From: CAYFUF01 sp964394795
GTDB taxonomy: Bacteria > Bacillota > Clostridia > Tissierellales > Peptoniphilaceae
DNA length: 55,200 nt
Direction: 5' to 3'
Assembly: GCA_964394795.1 (NCBI GenBank)
Contig: CAYMYX010000008.1
Location: 1-55,200 of the forward strand
Part shown: positions 33,676-42,152 of the stretch, one piece after another
Position numbering within the stretch: position 1 is the stretch's first letter
How the letters are laid out: each line of letters begins with the position of its first letter
Made by a program: the position numbers and the translations under genes
Notes under the pieces: generated by a model
The model's input: only the letters and a program-made list of their open reading frames with translations
Told to the model about the DNA's origin: nothing
Database searches by the model: none

Positions 33676-35307
33676 ATGGCGAAGTTTATCTTTGTAACAG
33701 GAGGCGTTGTTTCAGGCCTCGGAAAGGGCATTAGCGCAGCTAGCGTTGGCCGATTACTTAAGGACAACGGCTACTCTGTGTTTATGCAGAAATTTGATCC
33801 TTATCTTAATGTTGACCCAGGGACAATGAGCCCCTTCCAACATGGAGAAGTCTACGTGACTAAGGACGGTGGAGAAACCGATCTTGACCTCGGCCACTAC
33901 GAGCGTTTTATCGACGAGGAACTGACAAAAGATTCCTCCATTACCTCGGGTCGCATTTACAATACCGTCATCGGCAAGGAAAGAGCCGGTCGTTACGATG
34001 GGAAAACCGTGCAGGTTATTCCCCATATTACCGACGAAATCAAAGATAAGGTCTACCGCGTCGCCCTGGAATCCGAAGCCGACTTCATTATCACCGAGAT
34101 CGGTGGCACCGTCGGAGATATTGAGTCCTTACCGTTTATTGAAGCCATTCGCCAAATTCACTCCGAAAACCCAACTGATGTTTTGTTCATGCACACCGTC
34201 CTCGTTCCGGTTATTCCTGGAACCGACGAATTGAAAACAAAGCCAACTCAGCACTCCTACAAAGAACTCATGAGCTATGGAATCAAGCCTGACGTTATTA
34301 TTCTCCGGGCACAAGCTCCAGTAACTCAAGAAGTCATCAAAAAGATTGCCCTCTTCTGTGATGTTCCTCAAGAGGCCATTGTCGAATCCAAGCAAGTTGA
34401 GCTAATTTATGAAGTTCCCCTAGTCTTCCATGACCAGCAGTTAGATGCCTACATCTTGAAGCACTTTGGTCTGACAGGAAAGCAGGATGCAACCGACCAG
34501 TGGAAGGATATGTGCCAACGCTTTAAGAATGCCGACAAAGTCATTAATATCGCGCTCGTCGGCAAATATACCAAGTTGCCAGATGCCTACTTGTCCGTGA
34601 ACGAGGCACTCTACGATGCAGGATACAATCAAGGGGCTCGAGTCAATATTGAATACATTTCTTCCGAGACGGTCAAGTCAGACAACCAAAAGGAAGTATT
34701 TGCGAATGCTGATGCCATCTTAGTTCCGGGAGGTTTTGGCACTAGAGGGCTCACGGGAATGATTAGGGCCATCCAATATGCCAGAGAAAACAAGGTCCCT
34801 TTCTTTGGAATCTGCCTAGGTATGCAACTTGCCTTAATCGAATTTGCCAGAAATGTCATCGGTTTGGAAGGAGCTGACTCCTCCGAATTTGATTTGGAAA
34901 CGGAATATCCCGTTATTGAGCTCTTGGATAATCAGGAAGAGCATATGAACTTGGGCGGCACCCTTCGTTTAGGAAATAGCGAGTGCTATTTATCCGAGAA
35001 GACCTTAGCCAGAAAGCTGTATGGTGAGGAAATCATCCTGGAACGCCACCGCCACCGCTATGAGTTCAACAAGAAATATACTGAAGACTATGAGAAAGCC
35101 GGATTAACGTTCTCCGGTCGCGATACCGAGCAAGACTTGGTTGAAATCATTGAAATTAAAGACCACCCTTATTTCATCGCCAGCCAATACCATCCTGAGT
35201 TCAAGTCGAGACCAAATCGTCCTCACCCTTTGTTTATGGGTTTCATTGAAGCGGCCTTGAAGGGGAAGGAAAAGGATCAAGTCCAGAAAGAAGCTAACAA
35301 TGACTAG
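33676..35307 (+). CDS. pyrG: CTP synthase
   Basis: 543 residues, full length. The N-terminal amidoligase domain starts MAKFIFVTGGVVSGLGKG and includes DPYLNVDPGTMSPFQHGEV. The glutaminase domain has the nucleophile in FFGICLGMQ and ends with the catalytic His-Glu in YHPEF. The enzyme makes CTP from UTP, ATP and glutamine. A hairpin precedes the gene. Its last 8 bases overlap the start of the aminopeptidase gene. Confidence 0.97.
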   Translation: MAKFIFVTGGVVSGLGKGISAASVGRLLKDNGYSVFMQKFDPYLNVDPGTMSPFQHGEVYVTKDGGETDLDLGHYERFIDEELTKDSSITSGRIYNTVIGKERAGRYDGKTVQVIPHITDEIKDKVYRVALESEADFIITEIGGTVGDIESLPFIEAIRQIHSENPTDVLFMHTVLVPVIPGTDELKTKPTQHSYKELMSYGIKPDVIILRAQAPVTQEVIKKIALFCDVPQEAIVESKQVELIYEVPLVFHDQQLDAYILKHFGLTGKQDATDQWKDMCQRFKNADKVINIALVGKYTKLPDAYLSVNEALYDAGYNQGARVNIEYISSETVKSDNQKEVFANADAILVPGGFGTRGLTGMIRAIQYARENKVPFFGICLGMQLALIEFARNVIGLEGADSSEFDLETEYPVIELLDNQEEHMNLGGTLRLGNSECYLSEKTLARKLYGEEIILERHRHRYEFNKKYTEDYEKAGLTFSGRDTEQDLVEIIEIKDHPYFIASQYHPEFKSRPNRPHPLFMGFIEAALKGKEKDQVQKEANND

Positions 35308-36265
35308 CGACCTCTATCCCGGCTACCTTCACGATGTGGAAGGGATAAAGCTGGGCCACTGGGAAGACATGGAAAAAGCAACAGGAGTCTCTGTTGTCCT
35401 TTGTCCAGATAATACGGTAGGCGCTGTCGACGTAAGGGGAGGGTCCCCGGGTACCCGAGAGACCGACCTTCTTAGACCGGAGAATAGTGTGGCTCACGTC
35501 AATGCCGTTGTCTTAGCTGGCGGGTCAGCTTTCGGGCTGGATGCGGCTTCCGGTGTGATGACCTTCCTTCGGGAGCAAAACGTTGGCTTTGAGACAGGAT
35601 TTGGCAAAGTGCCTATCGTCACTTCCGCAGTTATCTTTGATTTGGGCTTAGGGTCAGCGTTAGCCTATCCCAACGCTCAAGCGGGCTATGATGCAGCAAC
35701 AGCAGCTGGCAAGTCGACCGACCAAGGGAATGTAGGGGCAGGCGCCGGAGCCAGCGTCGGAAAGATAAACGGCATGGGAACCGCAATGAAAGCAGGCTTG
35801 GGTCAAGCTAGCCTAAAGAATGGGGACCTGATCGTTTCCTGTGCTGTCGTTGTGAACGCCGTTGGTGATGTCTACGATTTGGATAACGGTTTAACACCTA
35901 TCGCCGGTTTCTGCCTTCCCAGTGGGGATTTCGTTTCTTCAGAACAGATGATCAGAGAATCAGCGAATCAGCTAAATGAAGGAACCAATACGACGATTGG
36001 GGTTGTCGCAACCAATGCCAAGTTCGATAAGGCCCAGTTGTTGAAGGTCAGCCAGATGGCCCACGATGGGTACGCTTTAGCTATCCGTCCAGTCCATACT
36101 TCTGCTGACGGAGATAGCATCTTCGCACTTGCGACAGGTGAAGTCGATGGGGACGTGAATGTCGTTGGTACGATGGCAGTGGAGGCAATGCGCCGGGCAA
36201 TCGTCAATGCCTGCTTAGCCGCAGAAGATGTCCATGGTTTAAGATCCCATAAGGATCTAAAATAA
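35300..36265 (+). CDS. P1/S58-family aminopeptidase (DmpA/BapA type)
   Basis: 321 residues. 'LAGGSAFGLDAASGV' and 'GAGAGASVGK' near residues 73 and 146 are family signatures. The autocleavage site is expected before one of the Thr at 231-232 in NTTIGVVATNA, which would give alpha and beta chains of an N-terminal nucleophile hydrolase. Known relatives cleave D-amino-acid amides or N-terminal beta-amino acids such as beta-alanine. The ATG at 35300 overlaps pyrG by 8 bases. Neighbouring pantothenate genes make a beta-alanine or pantetheine-related substrate attractive, but that is inference. Confidence 0.85.
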   Translation: MTSDLYPGYLHDVEGIKLGHWEDMEKATGVSVVLCPDNTVGAVDVRGGSPGTRETDLLRPENSVAHVNAVVLAGGSAFGLDAASGVMTFLREQNVGFETGFGKVPIVTSAVIFDLGLGSALAYPNAQAGYDAATAAGKSTDQGNVGAGAGASVGKINGMGTAMKAGLGQASLKNGDLIVSCAVVVNAVGDVYDLDNGLTPIAGFCLPSGDFVSSEQMIRESANQLNEGTNTTIGVVATNAKFDKAQLLKVSQMAHDGYALAIRPVHTSADGDSIFALATGEVDGDVNVVGTMAVEAMRRAIVNACLAAEDVHGLRSHKDLK

Positions 36266-36321
36266 GATAATATACTTTCAAAATGACTGGCATCCGTAAG
36301 GAGCTGGATCGGAGGAGAAGA

Positions 36322-36909
36322 ATGAAAGGTAGTTTGTTTTCGGCGAAGAATCTCGCCTTATTGGGCATGTTTATTGCGCTCATGTTACTGTTGGATATGA
36401 TGGGCTTTGGCTACATTCCTATCGGTCCTATCGCCATTACCACCATGCATATTCCCGTTATCATAGGGGCGGTGTATGGGGGAAAGAAGTACGGTATCAT
36501 TCTGGGCCTTGCTTTTGGCATCAGCTCTTGGATCAAAGCCGTTAGGGGAATGTCAGGTATTTTCACCCCTGCATTCATTAACCCTATCGTTTCGGTGTTT
36601 CCTCGATTTCTTATGGGTTTTTTAACGGCTCTCCTAGCTGACGCCCTGTATAAGTATCGGGATAAACCCCTGCTTTCCTATGGCGCCCCTGCATTTGTGG
36701 GGTCCATGGTCAATACCGTATTTGTTCTAGGCCTGCTCTATATCCTCTATCTCAGTGAGTTCACTGTAGCGTTGAATTTGTCAGGCTGGGAACTCTTCCT
36801 CATGTTGGCAACAACGGGAGCTGTTAACGGGATTCCGGAAGCCCTAATTGCCAGCGCAGTAACTATCCCTTTAATGAAAGCAATGAAGCGAAAAGCAGGT
36901 AGATCATGA
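36322..36909 (+). CDS. panT: ECF transporter substrate-binding membrane subunit, probably for pantothenate
   Basis: 195 residues from ATG 36322 (GGAGGAG at 36311-36317). About six membrane segments in the S-component pattern; 'AITTMHIPVIIGAVYGGKKYG' near residue 40 is typical of this branch of ECF S-components. Such proteins bind a vitamin and depend on the shared EcfAA'T module, which is not in this window. The 4-bp overlap (ATGA) with coaX, a pantothenate kinase, is the main reason for proposing pantothenate as substrate. Confidence 0.75.
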   Translation: MKGSLFSAKNLALLGMFIALMLLLDMMGFGYIPIGPIAITTMHIPVIIGAVYGGKKYGIILGLAFGISSWIKAVRGMSGIFTPAFINPIVSVFPRFLMGFLTALLADALYKYRDKPLLSYGAPAFVGSMVNTVFVLGLLYILYLSEFTVALNLSGWELFLMLATTGAVNGIPEALIASAVTIPLMKAMKRKAGRS

Positions 36910-37748
36910 CAGAGAATACAAATCAGAACGACTTACTCCTAGTTATCGACGCGGGAAATACCAATATTACCTTCGGTATATTCGAGGGGGAAGAGTTGGC
37001 TCACCAATGGCGTATTCAGACCGATAAGAACAAGACTTCGGATCAATACGGCATTGAGCTCGAGCAGATTATGAATCACTTCAGTTATAATCCCTCAAGG
37101 CTCAAAGACATCATCATTGCCTCAGTTGTACCGGATTTGATGCATGCTTTGCCCGCTATGTGCCGACGTTTTATGAAGAAGGAACCGATTATTGTCGGTG
37201 AAGGAACCAAGTCGGGTATCCCCATTCTCTTGGACAACCCTCGCGAGGTGGGAGCGGACCGGGTGGTGAATGCTGTTGCCGGATTCGAGAAGTACGGTGG
37301 CCCTTTAATTATCGTCGATATCGGTACCGCCATTACCCATGATGTCATCTCCGCGAAAGGAGCTTATTTGGGTGGCGTAATTTCCCCAGGTATCGGGATT
37401 TCATCCGACGCCCTCTTTATGCGGACATCCAAACTTCCCAAAGTTGAGCTCATTGAGCCCAGAACTGCTATTGGAAAGAATACGGTTCAGGCCATGCAAG
37501 CCGGCATCGTTTATGGCTTTATTGGCTTGATCGATAATATCAGCGAGCACATCATTGATGAGTTGGCCAGTAAAGGCCAAGGAAAGCCTACCGTCGTTGC
37601 AACGGGAGGCTACTCTGCTTTGCTCGCCCAGAAGTCCAAGTATATCAGCACTATAGATAAGGACATTACACTGCAAGGCCTTCGCATTATCTATGAAAGA
37701 ACAATGGAGCACAGGAGAAAGAAAGAAAAGATTAATGACGTTGAGTAG
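36906..37748 (+). CDS. coaX: Type III pantothenate kinase
   Basis: 280 residues. The ASKHA-fold phosphate loop DAGNTN is near residue 15, the pantothenate loop GADRVVNAVAG near 118 and DIGTAITHDVI near 138, all as in CoaX. It catalyses the first step from pantothenate to CoA and is insensitive to CoA feedback in characterised cases. ATG overlaps the panT stop, and its own 3' end overlaps dusB. Confidence 0.95.
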   Translation: MTENTNQNDLLLVIDAGNTNITFGIFEGEELAHQWRIQTDKNKTSDQYGIELEQIMNHFSYNPSRLKDIIIASVVPDLMHALPAMCRRFMKKEPIIVGEGTKSGIPILLDNPREVGADRVVNAVAGFEKYGGPLIIVDIGTAITHDVISAKGAYLGGVISPGIGISSDALFMRTSKLPKVELIEPRTAIGKNTVQAMQAGIVYGFIGLIDNISEHIIDELASKGQGKPTVVATGGYSALLAQKSKYISTIDKDITLQGLRIIYERTMEHRRKKEKINDVE

Positions 37749-38700
37749 TAGAAAGAAGATAGAAATAGGGTTAAGTCCGCTAGCCGGAGTAAGCGACTTG
37801 GCTTTTCGGTCCCTGTGCATGGATCAAGGAGCGGATTTTGCCGTAACCGAAATGGTTTCAGCAAAAGCCCTCTACTATGACAATCGGAAGACCAGAGAGC
37901 TGATGAAGCTAGCAGATAACGAGAAGAAAACTTCGCTCCAGTTATTTGGGTCCGAGCCAGCTATCTTCGAAACAGTAATCAAAGAACAACTCAATCACTT
38001 GGAAGGCTTTTACACCCTAGACCTCAACCTTGGCTGTCCCGCACCAAAAATCGTCAATAACAATGAAGGGTCCGCCTTGATGAAGGATCCTGCCTTGGTA
38101 GCCCAGCTTATCCGAACCATGGTCCAATCCTCCAAACTTCCTGTCAGCGTCAAATTCCGCTTAGGCTTCGATGAAGACAACATCAATTATTTAGAGATAG
38201 GAAAGATTGCCCAAGAGGAAGGTGCAACCTTCGTCACTTTACACGCAAGAACAAGAGAGCAGATGTATACCGGCAAGGCGGATTGGGGGGCCATAGCCCA
38301 GCTCAAAGAAACACTGTCGATTCCGGTAATTGGCAACGGGGACGTAAAGAGTCCTGAAGATGCAAAGGAAATGCTCGACCTAACATCCTGTGATGGTATT
38401 GCCATCGGCCGAGGCGCCCTAGGGAATCCCTTTCTCTTTAAGCAAATCAAAGACTATTTGGAGAAGGGTGAATATGAGGCTGTAGACCCCAAGGACCGAC
38501 TTGACATGATGGTCAGCCACTTCGACTTTGCCCTCCATGAAAAGCAGGAAAGAATAGGCCTCTTGGAGATGCGAAAGCACCTTGGTTGGTACCTTGACTA
38601 TTTCGACCATAAGGCCAGCTTGAAACGCAGAGTCAATGTGGCCGAATCCAGGGAAGAAGTCATGGTAATAATAGAAGAACTCGCTAAGCAGATCGCTTAA
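37735..38700 (+). CDS. dusB: tRNA-dihydrouridine synthase
   Basis: 321 residues. The FMN-barrel start 'GLSPLAGVSDLAFR', the catalytic Cys in LNLGCPAPK near residue 100, 'TLHARTREQMYTG' and 'GNGDVKSPEDA' are diagnostic of the Dus family; the DusB subgroup is chosen on length and overall similarity. It reduces uridines in the tRNA D-loop. The ATG at 37735 lies within the last codons of coaX; the frame extends up to 37693. A Shine-Dalgarno at proper spacing is not clear, consistent with translational coupling. Confidence 0.92.
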   Translation: MTLSSRKKIEIGLSPLAGVSDLAFRSLCMDQGADFAVTEMVSAKALYYDNRKTRELMKLADNEKKTSLQLFGSEPAIFETVIKEQLNHLEGFYTLDLNLGCPAPKIVNNNEGSALMKDPALVAQLIRTMVQSSKLPVSVKFRLGFDEDNINYLEIGKIAQEEGATFVTLHARTREQMYTGKADWGAIAQLKETLSIPVIGNGDVKSPEDAKEMLDLTSCDGIAIGRGALGNPFLFKQIKDYLEKGEYEAVDPKDRLDMMVSHFDFALHEKQERIGLLEMRKHLGWYLDYFDHKASLKRRVNVAESREEVMVIIEELAKQIA

Positions 38701-38715
38701 CGAGTTCTTTTTTTG
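38676..38715 (+). terminator. Terminator of the rqcP-dusB run
   Basis: AGAACTCG (38676-38683) pairs with CGAGTTCT (38701-38708), with inner TAAGC/GCTTA, followed by a run of T. The left arm lies inside the dusB coding end. Confidence 0.85.
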
Positions 38716-38719
38716 TTTC

Positions 38720-40069
38720 TTAACGTCTTCTTCCTGAGCTAAAGAAGGGGAAGAGAACCTTGAAGGTCGTTCCAGCACCAAGTTTTGAAGTAACGGAAAT
38801 CTCTCCGCCCAGCACATCAACGATACTTTTAGTAATCGCAAGGCCTAGACCTTTTCCCCCTTGACCCAGGGTTCTCGCATTATCTACGCGGTAGAAGCGT
38901 TCAAAGATTCGAGATAGGTCATCAGGTTCAATGCCGACACCGTTGTCGGTAATCGTCAGACTGATTACCCTCGCTGTTCGAGTAAGGCTCACTCGAATGA
39001 TGGGGTCCTCCTTGTCTTGGACTGCTTTAATCGCATTGGAGAGGAGGTTAGTTACCAGCTGATTGAAGAGGCGAGTATCCGTCCAGAAATTGATATTCTC
39101 TTCTATAGCCCGGACAAGCATCACATCCTTCTTTTTCAAGTTGGCCTCGAAACCATCCAGTGTGGAAAGAAGCTCATCAGATAGATTGATATTTTCTAGC
39201 TTGGGATCGGCTAAAAGAGAAGACTCATCAAAGGTATCTCGGAGCCGCTCAACAATGGACGTCAGTTGATTCGTGTTTTTAATTAGGGTAGAAACCGTCT
39301 TCTCATCGGCTTCTTTTATACCGTCCTGGATTGCTTCCAACTGGAGCTGCAGATTGGTGATGGGCGTTCTCAGTTCGTGGGAGATATCCTGGGCGTACTC
39401 CTTCCGAATTTGCTCCTGAGCTTCCAGAGTCTTCGCAAGAAAATGGAGATTTTCGGACAGCTCACTGATCTCTGGAACATTGGATGCTTCCTTTTCTATA
39501 GCATAGTCCTTTTCCCTCAAGCTAGCCGTGTTTTTGGATAAGCGTAGAATTGGTTCGGTCAACTTCTTGGAGATGTAGTAACTTATCGCGATTGATAGAA
39601 TCAATATGGCCATAATAATGACCAAAATTCCAAAGGTAGCCTGTTGCTGAAATTGGAGTACAGCGTCACTCAGGAAAGGTGATTCCACATCATAGGTAAT
39701 CACTAAGCTACCGATAGTTTCCATTTGCTCATTAAGCAAAGTGTAGTTGGCGGTCTGTACGGTATCTTTGTCCAGATCGTCCAAGCTATCGTAGTAAGCA
39801 ACGACTTCACCTTCGATGTCTTTAATTTCCAAGTTAACTTCTTCGCTTCTGGAGTAGAGCATCAATTCCGTATTGGTGATGTTCAGCTCGTTTTCCCTGA
39901 TAATCAGGCTAACGTCGGATACAATCTGTTGGAGCCTATTGTTTTGGGCATCAACCAGATAGTTATCGAAGATATTTCCAATGAGCTGGACACCAAAGAA
40001 GGTCATGATGAGGATCGTGATTAGGATGACGCTGGTGAAGACCAGCATGATCCTAGTTCGCAGCTTCAT
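38720..40069 (-). CDS. Sensor histidine kinase
   Basis: 449 residues from the ATG ending at 40069. Membrane segments at about 7-30 and 146-167 bracket an extracytosolic sensor domain of ~115 residues. HAMP follows, then the phosphoacceptor His231 in DISHELRTP, an N box (NLLSNAIKAV), and G boxes (DNGVGIEP, GQGGKGLGLA). It overlaps the upstream response regulator gene by 17 bases. The signal is unknown; the gene's neighbours (femX, PBP1A) suggest an envelope role, but only by position. Confidence 0.93.
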   Translation of the reverse strand: MKLRTRIMLVFTSVILITILIMTFFGVQLIGNIFDNYLVDAQNNRLQQIVSDVSLIIRENELNITNTELMLYSRSEEVNLEIKDIEGEVVAYYDSLDDLDKDTVQTANYTLLNEQMETIGSLVITYDVESPFLSDAVLQFQQQATFGILVIIMAILILSIAISYYISKKLTEPILRLSKNTASLREKDYAIEKEASNVPEISELSENLHFLAKTLEAQEQIRKEYAQDISHELRTPITNLQLQLEAIQDGIKEADEKTVSTLIKNTNQLTSIVERLRDTFDESSLLADPKLENINLSDELLSTLDGFEANLKKKDVMLVRAIEENINFWTDTRLFNQLVTNLLSNAIKAVQDKEDPIIRVSLTRTARVISLTITDNGVGIEPDDLSRIFERFYRVDNARTLGQGGKGLGLAITKSIVDVLGGEISVTSKLGAGTTFKVLFPFFSSGRRR

Positions 40070-40763
40070 CCTTGCCTCCGGCACGGTAGCCCACACCGTA
40101 GATGGTCTTGATGTATTTCGGATTCTTTGGATCATCCTCTAGTTTCTGTCGAATGTTCTTGATATGGGTGTCTATTGCTCTATCAAAAGCTTCGTATTCA
40201 ATACCGAAAGCTACCTCAATAATTTCGTCCCTGGTAAAGATCTTATTGGGATTAGAGAAGAGGGTGTAGAGGATAAGAAATTCATTCTTGGTGAAGTAGA
40301 TTTCTTGTTTGTCTTTTAGGACCCGCATCTCATCATGATTGATTTCCAGAGCACCATTCTCAGACTTAATGATAGACCTGCCATAATTTTGACCGGTTGA
40401 GCTGCGCCTTAAGATTGCCTTCACCCTTTCCACTAACTCTCGAGCGGAGAAGGGCTTCACCATGTAATCATCGGCGCCATTACGGAAACCGGTCAGCCTG
40501 TCGCCTTCTTCAGCTTTAGCCGATACGATGATTACCGGCACTTTTGAGTGATTGCGAAGGGATGAGAGGAAGTCTTCGCCTCGCATGTTGGGCAGCATCA
40601 AGTCCAAAACGATCAAATCAGGCTTTTCTTCCTTAGCGAGCTGGTAGCCCTCCTGTCCATCATAAGCAACGAGCACTTCAAATCCCGCCTTTTCTAAATA
40701 CGTCTTTTCGATATTGGCAATATCCACTTCGTCTTCGACGATTAGTATTCTATCTTTATCCAT
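40053..40763 (-). CDS. OmpR-family response regulator
   Basis: 236 residues. The receiver domain has Glu10-Asp11, phosphoacceptor Asp54 in IVLDLMLP, and Lys in VKPF near residue 105. The C-terminal winged helix ends YIKTIYGVGYRAGG. ATG at 40763 follows GGAGG. It forms an operon with the kinase. A perfect 12-bp palindrome (TAGTAATTACTA, 40811-40822) lies in the divergent region upstream and could be an operator. Confidence 0.94.
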   Translation of the reverse strand: MDKDRILIVEDEVDIANIEKTYLEKAGFEVLVAYDGQEGYQLAKEEKPDLIVLDLMLPNMRGEDFLSSLRNHSKVPVIIVSAKAEEGDRLTGFRNGADDYMVKPFSARELVERVKAILRRSSTGQNYGRSIIKSENGALEINHDEMRVLKDKQEIYFTKNEFLILYTLFSNPNKIFTRDEIIEVAFGIEYEAFDRAIDTHIKNIRQKLEDDPKNPKYIKTIYGVGYRAGGKDEAAN

Positions 40764-40810
40764 GACGCCTCCTGAATGAATTCAAATTGTGGCATAGTAT
40801 ATGCCTACGT

Positions 40811-40822
40811 TAGTAATTACTA
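40811..40822. promoter_or_regulatory. Palindrome in the divergent response regulator/femX region
   Basis: TAGTAATTACTA is perfectly self-complementary, about 48 bp before the regulator start codon. Possible binding site; no second copy seen nearby. Confidence 0.35.
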
Positions 40823-40892
40823 TATTACAGAATATCGAAGAAAATGTGTAACGTTCCAATATTCTTCTTGAGGAAATATAAAGGAGAACTTG

Positions 40893-40955
40893 TGCTATAA
40901 TAGCACTAATCGTAATTTAGTTAGACTTGCCTGGTGTATGGCAAGTTTATTATTT
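40893..40955 (+). promoter_or_regulatory. Extended -10 promoter and leader hairpin of femX
   Basis: TGCTATAAT (40893-40901) is a perfect extended -10. The leader then forms CTTGCC/GGCAAG (40926-40945) followed by TTTATTATTT, which looks like a weak terminator 36-46 bp before the femX start. Confidence 0.5.
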
Positions 40956-40991
40956 GAAGAAGAGATGATACGGAAGCAAGAGGAGGATAGT

Positions 40992-42029
40992 TTGCCTGTA
41001 GTAGATAAGAATAACTTAACTGAGGTCCAACGCTTTGAGGACTTCGTGATGAACTCGGAATATGGCCATAGTATGCAGTCCATGAATTGGGCTAAGGTAA
41101 AGAATAATTGGGATAGCGACTACGTTTATGTTGAAGATAGCGAAGGGAACATCGAAGGTAGCCTGTCCATCATCTCGGTTAAAAATGATGGCAAAAATGC
41201 TTTTCTCTACGCACCAAGAGGCCCGGTTTGCGATTTTTATGATACCGATCTTGTAAACCGATTGATTAAAGAAGCGGAAGAAGTAGTCGAACGCCGCAAT
41301 GGCTTTTTACTCCGGATGGATCCTGAAGTGCTGTACGACGAAGACCTAGTTGAAAAGCTAAGACAAGAGATAACAGCGGATAATTTTGCTGTCAGGACCA
41401 GGGGAAGCCTCGAAGATGAACATGACTTCACCAATCCTAGAAATAATATGATTATGGACTTAAGCGGGAAAACTGTGGATAGTCTACTTGAAGAGATGAG
41501 CGGAGATAAGCGCTACCGGATCCGCAGGTCCTATCGAGATGGCGTGAAAACTAGGCGAGTGCGGTGGGGGGATGAAAACTTCCAGAAAGACCTCGATCTT
41601 TTTTATGACTTGACCGTATTTATGGCGGACAGACATGAGATCAACCATAGACCAAAAGAGTATTTTGCAAGGCTTATGGAGAGCTTCGGCGACAATGCGG
41701 TGATGTATTTTGCTGAAGATGAAGAAGAAGCTTTAGCCTGTGCCTTGGTGGTCTTCCATAAAATGAAGGCCTTCTATATGTATGCGGCCAGTGTCACGCA
41801 TAAAGCGAAGAAAAAAGCATCTGTTCAACTCAATATTGAAGCGATGCAAGATGCCATTCGTCTGGGAATACCAAGCTATGACTTTGGCGGCGTGTATCAC
41901 TTTACGACGGAGAATGGCCTTTATAACTATAAGCACTGGTACACAGGACCTGAGGGTCATAAAGAGTTTATCGGTGAATTAGATATCATTTACGATCAGG
42001 AAAAATATGATAACTTCAATGCCCAATAA
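40992..42029 (+). CDS. FemA/FemB-family peptidoglycan bridge aminoacyltransferase
   Basis: 345 residues from a TTG at 40992, five bases after AGGAGG. This gives the family-like N-terminus MPVVDKNNLTEV; the open frame runs upstream to 40890 but without a comparable site. Tandem GNAT-like halves are visible, the second with 'YDFGGV' near residue 300. Members transfer amino acids from aminoacyl-tRNA to the lipid II stem peptide and so build the interpeptide bridge. It is convergent with a class A PBP that uses the same substrate. Confidence 0.88.
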   Translation: MPVVDKNNLTEVQRFEDFVMNSEYGHSMQSMNWAKVKNNWDSDYVYVEDSEGNIEGSLSIISVKNDGKNAFLYAPRGPVCDFYDTDLVNRLIKEAEEVVERRNGFLLRMDPEVLYDEDLVEKLRQEITADNFAVRTRGSLEDEHDFTNPRNNMIMDLSGKTVDSLLEEMSGDKRYRIRRSYRDGVKTRRVRWGDENFQKDLDLFYDLTVFMADRHEINHRPKEYFARLMESFGDNAVMYFAEDEEEALACALVVFHKMKAFYMYAASVTHKAKKKASVQLNIEAMQDAIRLGIPSYDFGGVYHFTTENGLYNYKHWYTGPEGHKEFIGELDIIYDQEKYDNFNAQ

Positions 42030-42091
42030 CTAGTGAGGCTTAAGATCTCAGATGAGGGCGTGTTCAAACAAATAACAACAAATATCAACGA

Positions 42092-42145
42092 AAAAGGAAG
42101 TCCCATTTCTGCTAGCTTCTATGCTAGTGAAGGGGACTTCCTTTT
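42092..42145. terminator. Bidirectional terminator between femX and PBP1A genes
   Basis: AAAAGGAAGTCCC/GGGACTTCCTTTT with an inner CTAGC/GCTAG stem. Confidence 0.85.
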
Positions 42146-42152
42146 CATTGCT

